Origin: Nyssa sinensis
Lineage: Eukaryota > Streptophyta > Magnoliopsida > Cornales > Nyssaceae
Assembly: GCA_008638375.1 (NCBI GenBank)
Contig: CM018046.1
Span: 45,357,206 to 45,421,205 of the forward strand
Length of the DNA: 64,000 nucleotides
Direction of reading: 5' to 3'
Shown here one piece after another: positions 1-12,100 of the stretch. Each line of letters begins with the position of its first letter. The first letter of the stretch is position 1. The notes under the pieces are model-generated. The model was given only the letters and a program-made list of their open reading frames with translations. It searched no databases and was not told where the DNA came from. Position numbers and translations under genes: made by a program.

Positions 1-560
1 CCTTCGGGTGTGTGAACATAGAGGATTGGAAAGGCTGTTAAAATTGGGATCCTATGTTGGATTGTTTTGGAGATTTATAGGATCAGAACGAGGACCATAA
101 GATCCTACAAAATTCTTAAATAAATGACCAAGTATATATGTAAAAGTAAATAGCTATTAAAAATGAATGGCAAACAAGCCTAAAATAAACATATAATGTA
201 GAATATTGTGATACCATATGGAAGTGTGTGTAGCCACAATTTTCTATTTGTATTTTCTTATGAAGTATCAGTTTTATAATTCCAAAATAAGACAAATTAT
301 TTGCCCAAAAAAACAAATTAATATTTTAAAGAAATAAACCAAAAAAATTCTCTATATAACTGACTAAATGTAGCAATAGTTGTAGCAAGATTGTATTAGG
401 ATCATAGTATCGTAAGATTGTTTTCACTTTCTAGACAAAAAAATCACATTGGCTGATTATTTAATGACGCAACACTAAATTTTATACAATCCTCGTTGAT
501 TTAGCCTTATTGGATCATAGGATCCTACGATCCGGATTGCGATTTTGGTAACCTTGAGGA
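1..560. repeat. Possible decayed MITE with related ends
   Basis: No coding signal is visible. The left part (about 38-70) and the right end read on the other strand (about 551-515) share GTTA...AATC/T.G.ATCC.A words, and GGATCCTA-type words recur near both ends. This suggests a miniature inverted-repeat element of roughly 510 bp lying in the upstream intron of the kinase gene. The inverted match is imperfect and I found no target duplication, so the call is tentative. Confidence 0.3.
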
Positions 561-965
561 TAAGAACTTTATACTTGGCATGACTGTTTTAAAATGACAA
601 GGTTATTTAGTTTATTTATTTATTTTATTTTCTGAAAGATTTGTTGACAAGCTGTATCTTTGTATCTGGAAGGCATCCCAATTGACCTTAGGATCACCGA
701 GTAGGTGTTCAATCCTTTTAGAGTAGGGTGGGGATGTGTTAGTTTTAAATTTTTTTATATTCTTTTGTGTATAAAGAAGAAATTTATATTCTTTTGTGTA
801 TAAAGAAAAACATTTCAGCAGTAAAGGTTTGTCATTTAGTTTTACTATTCTTTAAACAATTAGAAATTAGGATGGATACTTCTATGGAGGAGTTGTATCC
901 TTGTAAACATGGGCATTTCTTCAGATACTATTGGACCCTTGGTTGAAATGCATGGATTTCCTTTT
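561..965. other. Intronic spacer, no feature seen
   Basis: AT-rich sequence upstream of the first LINE fragment. A short direct repeat around 755-805 (TATTCTTTTGTGTATAAAGA occurs twice) is the only structure noticed. No exon of the kinase gene was recognised here. Confidence 0.4.
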
Positions 966-1835
966 TTTTGATATGTAAGGATAAAAATATATTAATAAAC
1001 ACTCGAGGGTGGGGTGCCCGTATACAAAGCACCAAGAAGGTGCACCCAAAAACAAAAATTATATACGACACTCTAAGAATCTACACATATAAAGTGCAAA
1101 AATGAAATAAAGCTATCCATGGACATGGTTAAGCCCCCAACAACCAAAAAAAAGAGGGTGCTCAACTCTTTTGCTTCTACAGTCCATAAAGGGGGTTCAA
1201 CCCCCTCAAACACCCTGTTATTCCTCTTTCTCCACATGTTCCACCAAATGCAAATAGGAGTCATCTGTGATGCTCTCTTCATCCTCCTATTAGGACCCCA
1301 CCACCCCCTTCTCCAGGCCTCAAGCACATTAATAGGGGTCTGTGGCATGACCCACAAAGCTCCGAAAAGAACCCAAATTGTCCAAGAGACTGGACAATGG
1401 ATAAGTGGTTTACGATTCCTCTTGACATTTACACTAGGGGCCTCTATTCACCAAATTGTGATCTCTCCTCCTCAAACCCGAAGCAACCGCCCATGCTACG
1501 AAGGCTGCCTTCGAAGGGGCTTTAGCTTTCCATGTGGTGCTCTAGTATGCTCCTAATTCCCCAATAATTGAACATAATAGGACTTGACTGAGAATTCCCG
1601 TCCTCTATGAATCCATACCAATGTATCTTCTAATCCAGGACAAGGTTGATTATAGAGGAATTGATAAAAATCCATGACCTCATCAACCTCCCAATCATGC
1701 AAGGACCTGCTAAAACTGATGTCCCACATAGAAGCACAGCCTGATACCTTGTAGTAATCTGCAATCATCGCATCTTTGTCTATTGCAATCCTGTAAAGCC
1801 GTGGAAAAGCAACCTGAAGAGGGCCTCAATCACAC
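966..1835 (-). mobile_element. LINE (L1-type) 3' fragment, antisense
   Basis: Read on the minus strand this is the 3' end of a plant L1-like retrotransposon. Two broken frames (1768-1553 and 1357-1073) carry the C-terminal part of ORF2: a reverse-transcriptase zinc-binding region (HDWEVDEV..., FSVKSYY) and then the typical tail with W-x-x-W-R-K-R-N-N-R-V-F. The plus-strand T-run at about 961-970 is the reverse of the poly-A tail. It is 5'-truncated and frameshifted, so dead. It lies in an intron of the kinase gene, in opposite orientation to it. Confidence 0.8.
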
Positions 1836-2700
1836 TACCAATGAAGCCAGAATTTGATCTTAACTCCGTCTCCCAATCTCCACCTGATGTGATGGAAAAC
1901 ATATTTGTAGGTAGGGTAAAGATTTTAATAGTATAGTTTTTATGCATAACATTTTTATAAAAGCAAGATATCATACGAGTATCAATCAAGATATAATGAA
2001 GAACATTGCTTACTAGCTTTGAGATCCCAAAAAGTCATGTAAAGTGCAGGAAAAGGAAAAAATTATCCTCGTTTTTAGGATTAAATAAAAAAAAATCCAA
2101 ATAGTAACCGTGTATTTTTTTCCTACAAAAAAAAAATAAATAAATAAAAATTTTCCTATGAAAGTGGTTTTGTATATTCTAAATTCCCAGTTTGTCCACT
2201 GTCTTTCTTCACAAACTCCTTTCCTTTATTCTGCAGATTCTAAGCATGAGTTTCATGTATGTGGTTTTTCTTCTTCTTGAATTTGGATTAGATTTGGTTT
2301 AGTTGAACATTTTATTTTATTTTTTTAAATAGGAGGATAAGAATATGTTGAAAGAGGATTAATTTATTGCGAATCCATTCAGGCCTGTAATTGTGTTTAA
2401 TATGGATAATGAAAATTTAGGTAAACAAAAATATTTAACTGCAACTTCCATGGTATCTAAACCATAAAATGGAACCTTCCAACAACTTAATACATCCATG
2501 AAAAATTTATATCTTTTCATTTATTTCCTTATTTTCACTTTTTAGTTCACTCTCTAGCCATCTTTTCTTCATAATCAAGTGAAGCCTTTGGGATCTCACG
2601 TAGGGTAGGGTTGCATGGCACAATCCCAAAAGTCTTCAAAAGCATTGAACTGGTAATTGTTGAAGATCTCAGCATTGGATAGAAGAATTACATTATATGA
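1836..2700. other. Intronic spacer, AT-rich
   Basis: AT-rich DNA between two LINE remnants. A polypyrimidine run followed by CAG near 2,235 resembles a 3' splice site, but no kinase-family coding sequence follows it, so no exon is called. Confidence 0.4.
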
Positions 2701-3000
2701 ATTTTTTTTTTTTGACAAGTAAAAGAAGATATATTAAAAAAGGCACTAGAGGAGGTGCAGCCATGTACTTCAAAAGTTACAACTATATTATCATCTAGTC
2801 AAGAAAGAAGAAACATTATATAAATAAGGTTGAGCCTCTTGATAACCAAAAATAAAGGGTACTCAATAAAATGATGATTACATATAAGGTTGAGCCTCTT
2901 GATAACCAGAAATAAAGGGTACTCAATAAAATGATGATTACATATAAGGTTGAGCCTCTTGATAACCAGAAATAAAGGGTACTCAATAATATGACTGTAA
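2701..3000 (-). mobile_element. Older LINE fragment, antisense (left half, split by younger LINE)
   Basis: The T-run at 2701-2713 followed by GACAAGTAAAAGAAGATATA is the reverse complement of a LINE 3' tail of the type seen at 8,100-8,130 and 20,690-20,716. The fragment continues at 8,147 after the younger element, so the two halves were once contiguous. It contains a three-copy 60-bp tandem repeat. It belongs to the old insertion layer in this intron. Confidence 0.7.
2823..2998. repeat. 60-bp tandem repeat, about 3 copies
   Basis: Three near-identical copies of a 60-bp unit starting at about 2823, 2883 and 2943; the third is slightly short. Copies differ at only one or a few positions, so the amplification is recent compared with the host LINE fragment. 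Each unit includes AAGGTTGAGCCTCTTGATAA. The open frames over it on the minus strand are products of the repeat, not a gene. Confidence 0.9.
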
Positions 3001-3016
3001 CATTCCAAACGGGGGG
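3001..3016. repeat. Target-site duplication of the young LINE, left copy
   Basis: CATTCCAAACGGGGGG here is repeated exactly at 8131-8146, directly after the poly-A tail; counting the preceding AA, the match is up to 18 bp. This marks both ends of the LINE insertion by target-primed reverse transcription. Confidence 0.95.
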
Positions 3017-3057
3017 CAGACTGGCCACGTGACGATCGACGGCGTGCCACTGGTTCC

Positions 3058-4417
3058 GTGGCGTGTCCATCCGATCAACGTCAGTCTGCCCTGGACCCTT
3101 CTGACAACCGACGACTTCTTCTCCATGCATCCGGAAAAGGAGATTTGAATTTCAAATCTCTGACGACGAACAGATGGTCGCTCGACTGTAAGAAGCTTCC
3201 GGATTCTGTGAGAAGAGAAAGACTTACGTTCAGAGACCGATTTTATGTTTCTCCATCTGGGCTGGGAGGTTTGGGTCAGGCCCGTTTAGCACGCTCCCAT
3301 GGGCTGATGAATGGTGGCTTGATGTGGGCCCAAACTCAGGGGAGGTTTAATACAGGGGTTGGGGCGGCCCATCGAAATGAGACTAAGCCTAGCTCGGGGC
3401 GCAGGGCTCGGTACGAGCTTCTTTATAAGCGGGCCTTTGGTTCTTCTACAAGGATTGGGCCTGGAGGTCTGGGTCAGTCCCACAAGGCCAAGGAATACAG
3501 ACATGAACAGAGAAAGGTTTTTAGACCTGGGGCCTTTCCTCATGGGCCTTCTACAGCCCAAACAGCAACCCATGTTGCTGAATTTGTGCCCAATCCGAGA
3601 CACCAGGCACGACAAGCGCCCTCTCCCAACCATAGCTCTCCTACGTTCGTGTCAACTGAATGTCCCGGTCAGTTAGTTGAAGTGGAAAAGCAGGCAGTAC
3701 AAAACAGTCCCAGGTCAGTTAGTTGAAGTGGAAAGGCAGGTTGTGCAAAACAGAGAAGGCAAAGGGAAGGAAAAGGAAAGCCTGGAGATGCAGATAATGC
3801 AGGCAGAGGGAAGATCAGATAGGTATGATTCTGATCAGAGCAGTATGGTGGATGAATGTGATTTCCTTCAATATTTGGAAAGAAGTTACAGCACAGACCC
3901 GATTCAAAACAGCTTGGCGGCAGGATGCTCCTTCACGGCGGAAGACGAAACGTTTACAGGACAAGGCTTGTTGCCTTTGTCAGCCGTCCAGGATGGGGTA
4001 GTGGCATTACGTAATCAGGACAGTTCAGAAAACCCAGATGACTACAGCCCTCTAGCAATTGTTTTGCCCACTACTACCTCTTGTGTCTCCAGGCAGATTC
4101 AAGAAGTTCACCATACTGATCTTCTATGTCACCAACAGGTTGTTTCAGACGGATGGGTGCTCCGAAAGTTGGGAAAGGTGAGTAAAATTCTTGGCGTCCC
4201 CTGTGCCGGTTATGAGGAGCGGCTGATGGCACTTTTCAGAGAAATTGTAATGTGCAATAATCTGTCAAGACCTGGTTCAAATATTGTTTCTGAGAAAAAC
4301 AAGGAGGACCAATCAGCAAAAAGGTTAAGAAGAGTTATGAAAGAGCTGTCGTGTTCGGTCAATTATGGGGGCAGCAAAGCGGTGGAGGCCGTTGAGGAAG
4401 CCAGTGAAAGGGTATAA
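3058..4417 (+). pseudogene. LINE ORF1-region remnant
   Basis: Two overlapping frames cover this stretch (3058-3726 and 3677-4417, stop TAA at 4415). The second ends with a motif seen just before ORF2 in many plant LINEs: GKVSKILGVPCAGYEERLMA around 4170-4230, then a short basic region. I do not see the DUF4283 domain or the CCHC zinc knuckle usual in plant LINE ORF1 proteins. The 5' half is therefore divergent, partly deleted or of an unusual type. A short direct repeat (CAGTTAGTTGAAGTGGAAA at 3670 and 3715) lies at the frame change. Confidence 0.6.
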
Positions 4418-4430
4418 CTTTTATTGTCCC

Positions 4431-7400
4431 ATGCATTTAAAAATTTTATCTTGGAATGTGCGAGGATTAAACGATCCAGATAAACGGTCAATCATTAAGG
4501 GGCTGTTGCAGGAATGGAGACCTGCAGTTATTTGCCTACGGGAATCGAAAATGGGCAGTATTTCGAGGAACGTAATTCGATCTATTTGGTGTTCAAGATG
4601 GATTAAATGGCTTGCTTTGGATGCTCGAGGGACAGCAGGAGGTATTCTTCTGGCTTGGGATTCTCGTGCGGTCAATTGCATCGAGCATAGAATGGGTGAG
4701 TTCTCCATCTCCTGCAAGTTTAGCTTGGTTTACAATTCTATGGAATGGGGCTTTTGTGGTGTCTATGGGCCGGTGGTTGATAGTGGCAGGGGCCCCTTCT
4801 GGGATGAGCTGCATGTCGTCCATTTCTTATTGGCAGGTCCCCTGGTGTCTCGGGAGAGATTTTAATGTTGTTCGTTCTCCGGATGAGAGGACAGGGGAGT
4901 GGTAGGCTGATGCAGGCTATGAGGGGCTTTAATGAGTTTATAAATTCCCAAGGCTTGGTGGATCTAACCTTGGAAGGAGGGAAGTACACTTGGTCCAGAG
5001 GAGGCCACCATACGACCATGGATAGATTCCTGGTTTCCAACGATTGGGAGGATGCTTTTCCAGGTCTCTCCCAAAAATGTTTTCCGCGGCCCTGTTCCGA
5101 TCATCATTTCATCATGTTGCATTGCGGAGGTTTTAGTGCATTAAAGAGTCCTTTTCGTTTTGAAAACATGTGGTTAGAGTCGGAAGGTTTTGTGGATTTG
5201 GTAAGAACTTGGTGGAATTCTTATATGGTGCCCGGGTCCCCAAGTTATCGCATGGCCAGAAAGTTGAAGTTGCTTAAAGAAGACCTGCGCAAGTGGAATC
5301 GTGATGTCTTTGGTTCAATTCAGGTTAGAAAGCAATCTCTGCTGAATAACTTGATGGAGTTGGATAGGGAGGATCAGGCAGGTGCTATTTCTGATGCTAG
5401 AAGGGTTGAAAGAGAGGGTGTGAAGGGCCAGATTGGTCAGCTCCTCAAGATGGAGGAAATTTCTTGGAGGCAGAAATCTCGGGCCATCTGGCTTAGAGAG
5501 GGTGATCGGAACACGAAGTTTTTCCACAGAACGGCTTCTTCTCATCATAGAAAGAATAAGATCACCTCTATTTCCATTGATGATCGTATCCTTACCGAGG
5601 AAGAGCCTATTAGAAGAGGTGTTGTCGACTTTTTTTCTAGTCTTTACACGGAGCCGCACAGGTGGAGGCCTGGGGTGGAGGATATTTGCTTGGAAAGGTT
5701 GAATGGGGATGAAGTTTCTTACTTAGAGCTCCCCTTCTTAGAAGATGAAGTGATGAGAGCCCTGGACGCTTGCAATGGGGACAAAGCTCCAGGGCCAGAC
5801 GGATTCACTATAGCTTTCTTTAAAAGCTGTTGGGACGTTCTGAAAAGCGACATCATGGCAGTTTTTGGGGCTTTCCACATGGAGGGGGGCTTTGAGCGGA
5901 GCCTCAATGCTTCTTTCATTGCTCTCATCCCCAAAAAGGAAGGAGCTAATAGCATTAAGGATTTCCGCCCTATAAGCCTTGTGAGTAGTGTTTACAAGCT
6001 GATTGTGAAGGTTCTCTCTTTGAGATTGAAGAAGTGCATGGGTAGCGTCATCTCGCATAGCCAAAATGCTTTTGTTGAAGGACTGGCAAATCTTGGATGC
6101 GGCTCTCATAGCTAATGAATGCATCGACTCAAGGATAAAACAGAAAAGGAAGGGGCTTGTTTGTAAGCTTGACATTGAGAAGGCATTTGATCACGTTAGT
6201 TGGAACTTCCTGATGGGTATGTTGGCTAAGATGGGTTTTGGGAGCAAATGGAGAATGTGGATTATGTCATGTATTTCTACAGTTTCCTTCTCGATTCTCG
6301 TCAACGGCTCTCCTGACCAGTTTTTTCAGGTCTTCTAGAGGTTTGAGACAGGGGGACCCTTTATCCCCTTTTCTCTTCGTGATTGCTATGGAGGCCTTGA
6401 GTCGGTTCTTGTTCAGGGCGGAGGAGATGAGTCTTATTAAAGGCTTTCAGGTGGGGGTCAGAGGGGGCGGTGCAGCCATCTCCCATCTCTTGTTTGCGGA
6501 CGACATCATTATTTTTTGTGATCCCACAGTGCGCCAGTTACATTTTATCCGTTGCATTCTTGTATGCTTTGAAGCGATTTCAGGCTTGCGGATCAATCTT
6601 GCAAAAAGTAGCATTGCTCCGGTCGGTTCGATTAGTGAGATGGACATGCTTGCCAGCACGTTAGGGTGCCGTGTAGGAGGCTTCCCCATGGTGTATTTGG
6701 GCCTTCCTTTGGGCGTCTCTTCGCGTTCAGTTGGGGTTTGGGACCCTGTGGTTAATCGGTTTCACAGCAAGTTGGGGGGTTGGAAAGGGCAGCTTCTTTC
6801 TAAGGGAGGCAGGCTTACTCTCATCAAAAGCACCCGTGGCCAATCTCCCCACCTACTACATGTCACTTTTTCCCATGCCAAAGTCAGTTTGCAAAAGGCT
6901 AGAGCAGATTCAGAGGAACTTCTTATGGGGCCATGAAGGGGAACGTAGAAAGATTCATCTAGTTGCTTGGGACAATATTAAGAAGCCAGTGTCTTGTGGG
7001 GGTCTAGGGGTGAAAGACTTGAAAACCTTCAACAGAGCTCTTCTAGGGAAATGGTTATGGAGGTTTGGAGAGAACGCGGGAGATCTATGGAGGGAGATCA
7101 TTGTTACTAAGTATGGTTGCGATTATGGAGGATGGTGCTCAGGGCAATATGGTGGGTCCAAAGGGTTGCGGCCCTTGGGGTTATATAAGAAGTGAGTGGA
7201 GGACTTTCAAGGAAAAATGTGGTTTTGTTATTGGTAATGGAGACCGGGTGAAATTTTGGGATGATAGATGGAATGGGGCCGAGCTGCTGAGGGAAAAATT
7301 TCCTATCCTTTACAGTCTGGCTAGCAATAAGGAGGCTTGTGTGAGCGAGTGCCTTGTGCGAGTTGGGAATATGCCTATCCGGTCTCCTCATTTTAGAAGA

Positions 7401-8044
7401 GACTTACTTGGTTGGGAGCTTGAAGAGGTGGGATCCTTCCTTACTCACATCAGTCAGTTTCGTGCTATAGAAGGGAGGGAGGATAAAAGGGTGTGGCTGC
7501 CATCTAAGGGTTCTTTTTCAGTTAGATCCTATTACAAGTGCTTGGTAGCCTCGACAAACCCCTTTTTCTCTTGGAAGGTCATTTGGCATTCAAATGCTCC
7601 TCCCAAAGCCTCGTTCTTCGCCTGGGAAGCCTCTTGGAAGGCCATCTTAACTGCGGACAATTTGAAGAAGAGAGGCTTCCTTTTGGCTAGTAGGTGCTAC
7701 CTTTGTCATATGGACGAGGAAAGGTTGGATCATGTTCTTATGCACTGTCATGTCTCTTGGAGCTGTTCTCCTGGGTTATGTCAGGCTCTGTTAAAGACCT
7801 CCTGCTGGCATGGACAGGGTGTCATCTTCCTAAGCAGATTAAGAGAATCTGGAGAATGGCCCCCATTTGCCTTTTGTGGTGCTTATGGACTGAAAGGAAT
7901 AACCGCGTCTTTGAAGATATGGAGTTCTCCATTCTTTTCTTTAAAGACTCGTTTTTGCGCTTATTATTTTTTTGGGCCAAAGAGGCTTTTCCTGTAAATA
8001 TCTCTTCTTTTGTTCATTTTTTGGGGTCGTTAAGACCGATGTAA
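4431..8044 (+). pseudogene. LINE ORF2 (endonuclease-reverse transcriptase), frameshifted
   Basis: ORF2 starts at ATG 4431 (MHLKILSWNVRGLN), the usual start of an apurinic-type endonuclease domain; the endonuclease ends near the SDHH motif at about 5098-5110. The reverse transcriptase follows, with [11 protein letters not shown] near 5775-5810, a DIEKAFDHV block near 6170-6195 and the catalytic FADD at 6493-6504. The zinc-binding C-terminus runs to the stop at 8042-8044. Reading passes through changes of frame near 4820, 4895, 6090, 6330, 6830, 7170 and 7770, so no full protein can be made. Domain order and spacing otherwise match plant L1 elements. Confidence 0.9.
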
Positions 8045-8130
8045 AGCTTCTTGGGATTTTTGCCCGTGGTGCCTTTCTTGGGCTCCTCTTTTAATATACG
8101 TCTTACTCATTATTTATCAAAAAAAAAAAA

Positions 8131-8146
8131 CATTCCAAACGGGGGG
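8131..8146. repeat. Target-site duplication of the young LINE, right copy
   Basis: Exact copy of 3001-3016, immediately following the poly-A run that ends at 8130. Confidence 0.95.
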
Positions 8147-8465
8147 ACTCCACTCCTTGGAAAATTCTGTTGTTCGTTTCCTTCCAAATGATTCACCAAA
8201 AGCACAAAGGAGTCATTCGCCACACCCCCCTTGCCCTTCTGTTCACCATGTTGCCTCTTCATGTGGCTGGCACCTCCAATGTGGATTGAGGCATGACTCA
8301 ATGAACTCCAAGGTAGTCCTAACTCTAATTGTACTTGAAGTCCAACTTTAGATATTTTCAAAATAGTGACTACTATGACCAACCTTAAAGAACCTAAGGA
8401 ACGGCAATAAAGACTTAATATCATCACTTGACTAAAATAACACTCACGAACCACTACCACAGTTG
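8147..8465 (-). mobile_element. Older LINE fragment, antisense (right half)
   Basis: Continuation of the antisense LINE remnant at 2701-3000. On the minus strand it resembles the degenerate ORF2 C-terminus: TCCTTTGTGCTTTTGGTGAA parallels the W-x-x-W-x-x-R-N stretch found near 1230-1260 and 7860-7900. It carries many stops. The split by the 3017-8130 element sets the order of the two insertions. Confidence 0.6.
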
Positions 8466-9184
8466 ATGTCTTGAAAATCCTAGAAATATGGAAATAGCCA
8501 TGATTTCTAAATTTATGCGAGGTCCCAAGTGGCTCCTGCCTTGATATCGAACTAATAGCCCATAATTTTCTTCTGTTGAAATTTTTTTTCTTAGATCTTC
8601 TTATAGACTTGTGTACATCTAACCCTCCCCAATCCCTATAATGGCGAGAGCCTCATTCACTGAGACTGCCCTTTGACCTTCTTATGGACTGCATCAGTAT
8701 CCATGTCTGTATGTTGATTTTTTTTTAATTGTCCCATGTCAATTCAAAATAGGTTGTGGAACTTGTGGATGATACAGTGATGAAATACTTTCAGAATAAA
8801 TAATCATGAGAATTGAATATATGACTAGGGAAAAATGAGTTGCTCTTAATGCAAAATCATTGAGCACCCTCTTGGTTGATGCCCAACAACTAGATAAGCC
8901 ATTTGATTGAATGGGATAGACTGATGAGTCTACTATAGACAATATGTATGCTACCTACCAGGTATAAAGAGTACCATTATTAGACTCCATTAGACTAGTA
9001 ACAATATTCTATATGTTCTTGCAAAGTTACTTATCCAAAAAAAAATGTTATTGAAAAATTATTTAAATAATGCATTTGTAAATAATTTGGAAAGTAGAAA
9101 TCTTACTTACTGCTAGTTGTGCCAAATGTTTTCTTGGGGCCTCACTGGAGAATTTTCCATACTTCTTTTGAAAATTGATTGCAG
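8466..9184. other. End of large intron before kinase exon
   Basis: Intronic DNA with no recognisable exon or element. It ends in a 3' splice site: the acceptor AG is at 9183-9184, directly before the conserved kinase exon. Confidence 0.5.
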
Positions 9185-12100
9185 ATGGAAAGGATTCTTT
9201 TTCTCTTGTTATGGTTGGTGGTGTTCTTGAAGCCAACAAGAAATGGGACATAGGTAAGGAAGTTGTAAATTGTCTCTCGAAGGACTTCCCTGGGGCTCTT
9301 CCGATACGGCCTAAGGTATGCACATTCTACTCAGTTTCCAATACAAGTTATGTGATCTGGCAATCTTTCTTTTCTTTTCTTTTTTTTCATATTTATATTA
9401 ATCCTTGTTGCTTTTCATAGCACTATGATTGCATCCAATTTTTGTTATTCTGGTTTCAAACATCAAAGTGCGGAATAGAAACAACAAAACAACTGAAACA
9501 AAATTTGGTGGATGATCATCATGCAGTAACAATGGGTGAGGGCCTGGATGTTGAGTGTTGGTAAGCGTTTATTGTTGGATTTGTCTAACCCTTACAACTT
9601 AGGTTCCCAAACTTAGATTTTTGGCTCATGTTAAAATAATACAAACCTAATTTTTCTGTTTATTTGGATTGAATACTGGGACATGAAAATTGATTTAGAA
9701 AAAAATCCCATTTTCATCTTGCTATCCATATATCCATAACCAAATCTTAGCCTACCCCCCCAAAAAAAATCTGATTGGTTTTCTTTTTCTATTTTTTTTT
9801 CAAAAATCATTTCCAGTGGTCATCCTATTAGTTTAAGCTTTACTAAAATTGGGAGTGTCAGTACATAAACTAGGTATCTTGAAAAAGAGGAAAGATAATC
9901 ATGAGTATTTTTAAAAAAAAATGTGGAGTACACTGCCATGCAGCTGTACTGAGTTCCTCTATTCATTTTAAGGTGTTCTTATAATTACTTCTTAGTGCTG
10001 AACTTGACAGGTGAATAAGCAAGAGGATGATTTTTCTAGTGTTCTATCCGAATTAAATTTTGATGGGAAGAAATATTTCTTGTTGAGATGGAAATTATAC
10101 ACGTGGTAAACTTGAGTTCTATAGAGATGTACTAAATCACTTATTTTTTTCTTCTTCTTTTTTTTTTGATAAGTAGAGTATATTATTAATGAAAAAATGC
10201 ACAACCTGTGTACACAAGAATAATAAAAATCCCAACCTAATGCACTAGCTCAATCTCCTATAAAATCAACAAAAAAAAAAAGGGAATTTGGATATATTTT
10301 GGAAATCCAAAACTGAATGTGTCCAAAAGCAGTTGTTTAAACCTATGCAAATGTACTTTCTACATCCTCAAAAGTCCTCCGAGCATGACCACTTGAGCAA
10401 CCAGCTAGTCATGACTTTAAAAAGTGTTTAACCTTTCCCATCAAAATTTGTTGTATTTCAAACAAAGAGCATAATAAGTTCTAGGGGTCCTAGCTGCCCC
10501 ACAATGCAAAAGCAAATGATTACAAGTGTCTTCAGCCATGCAACACCAGTTCGGAAGAACACGAGACCTCCTCAAAAAAAGTTAATAACCTTGTGCTTTA
10601 GTGTTTTGTAGGATTTCGGTCAAAAAAATCCTTGAAATCTAGACACGAGTGCATTTGGACCTTTTTTCATGTATGTGTTCATTCAACATGTATTTTTCCA
10701 TGGCTGTGTTTTTTCCCCTCTTGTTTCTTTTTATGTATTTTGGTGAAGTGTTTAACAGTTTTCAGTAAATTGTTGAATTATTGTTATTATTTTTTACAAG
10801 TGGCCCTTGGGGACCCCAAGGGTTAGTAAAATGTAGAATTACACTGACCATATTTTTTTTAATAGCTTTATTTATTGGAAAGTTTCTCTCTAGCAGGTTT
10901 ATATGTTGGACAATGTATTTTAATCTGAATATATCATAATTTTAACAAAGATCAGCACTTCTTAATGTAAATTTGAGGACTAACAACAGAAGAGACGGTT
11001 TACTAAAATTAAAGGCCGGTTCAACTGCACAATCGGACATAACAGCAAGATGAAAGATATATTAACAGATAAAGAATAAATTTGAATTACCTGGTGTTGG
11101 TCCCCTTTATGTAGGGTGCGCAGAGGGATAACCTATTGGCATTATTTTTGCACAAAGTGACTGTCTTATGTTTGAACCTGCACTCTCAAGCTTCGACAAC
11201 TTGGGCATTTTATCATTACGCCAAGAAATCATTCCTATTAATAGATAAAGAATGCATAGTAATTTTTTTTTTCCTTAAAAAAATAACCTTAATTTTTTTC
11301 TTAGGTATATAAGAAAAGGTTTCAAATTTTGATTTATTAGCTCCTAATTGAACACGGATTTGATTCACACTCAATATAATGATAATTATGTACCAATCAA
11401 AAGGATGAAATTTTCTTATGATTCAAATTTATGAGCTTACTATATATCTTTATGAATGGATGTGTCCTATGAATTCATACACCAACTTTATATCTTACCT
11501 GATACTAATGCTTTTTAACTGATTTGAGGGTAAGTTTTCTGTAAATATTGTCCCAGAACTTTTTTGCGGCACCTCTTTTCTGTCGGATCTTGTGAATTTG
11601 TTCCTCTAATAGTTTTGTTATTTTTAAATGCAAACCAAGTTAAAGTAAAGCTGTGTGTGCAGTAAGTGAGAGGGTGGGTTCACAAAAGGAACCAGAATGG
11701 CATGTCAGGACTAGATCAGTTTCAGTTCACTCTATGTCACTGGTCAATAGAAAGGAAATACACATAATTGTAGAAGTGCTGTCTATAACTATCTTGAATA
11801 TTTGTTAGATGCACACAATTGTGGAAGTGCTGTCTATAACTATCTTTGCTACTACATTTTTTAAATCCCCCTAAAACAAATAATTATAAGATTCTAAATA
11901 AATAGATAATTCACATCTGGAATGATAGAATGCAGACAGACATGGAATGGTTTACTAGCCTTGAAACTTAAATCTCCTTTTTAAATCCAACTACATTGCT
12001 TTTATTCCAAAGAATAAAAATAAAAACTGTAGGAAAAGTTTAGAGATTCCCTGTTTCTCGTCTGCCAATATTTATAATATTAGTGATTTAACGAGTTTTG

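Larger units (their letters stand above)
3017..8130 (+). mobile_element. Near-full-length L1-type LINE with poly-A and TSD
   Basis: A 5.1-kb non-LTR retrotransposon in the same orientation as the kinase gene. It is bounded by a 16-18-bp duplication of the older LINE and ends in a poly-A run after TTATC. The order is GC-richer 5' region, an ORF1-like region to 4417, then ORF2 with endonuclease, reverse transcriptase and C-terminal zinc-binding parts. The poly-A and duplication are perfect, so insertion was fairly recent. Even so, ORF2 carries several frame breaks and cannot be autonomous. It lies inside an intron. Confidence 0.93.

Noticed and set aside
2799..3130. Overlapping minus-strand frames with repeated peptides
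   Set aside because: They are translations of the 60-bp tandem repeat inside a dead LINE.
3058..3726. 222-residue frame (+) as an independent host gene
   Set aside because: It lies inside the bounded LINE (between the TSD and ORF2) and is the ORF1-region remnant.
1..9184. Further upstream exons of the N-acetylglucosamine kinase
   Set aside because: I looked for the expected preceding blocks (the phosphate-binding and GTGC regions) and found none, so they must lie before the window.
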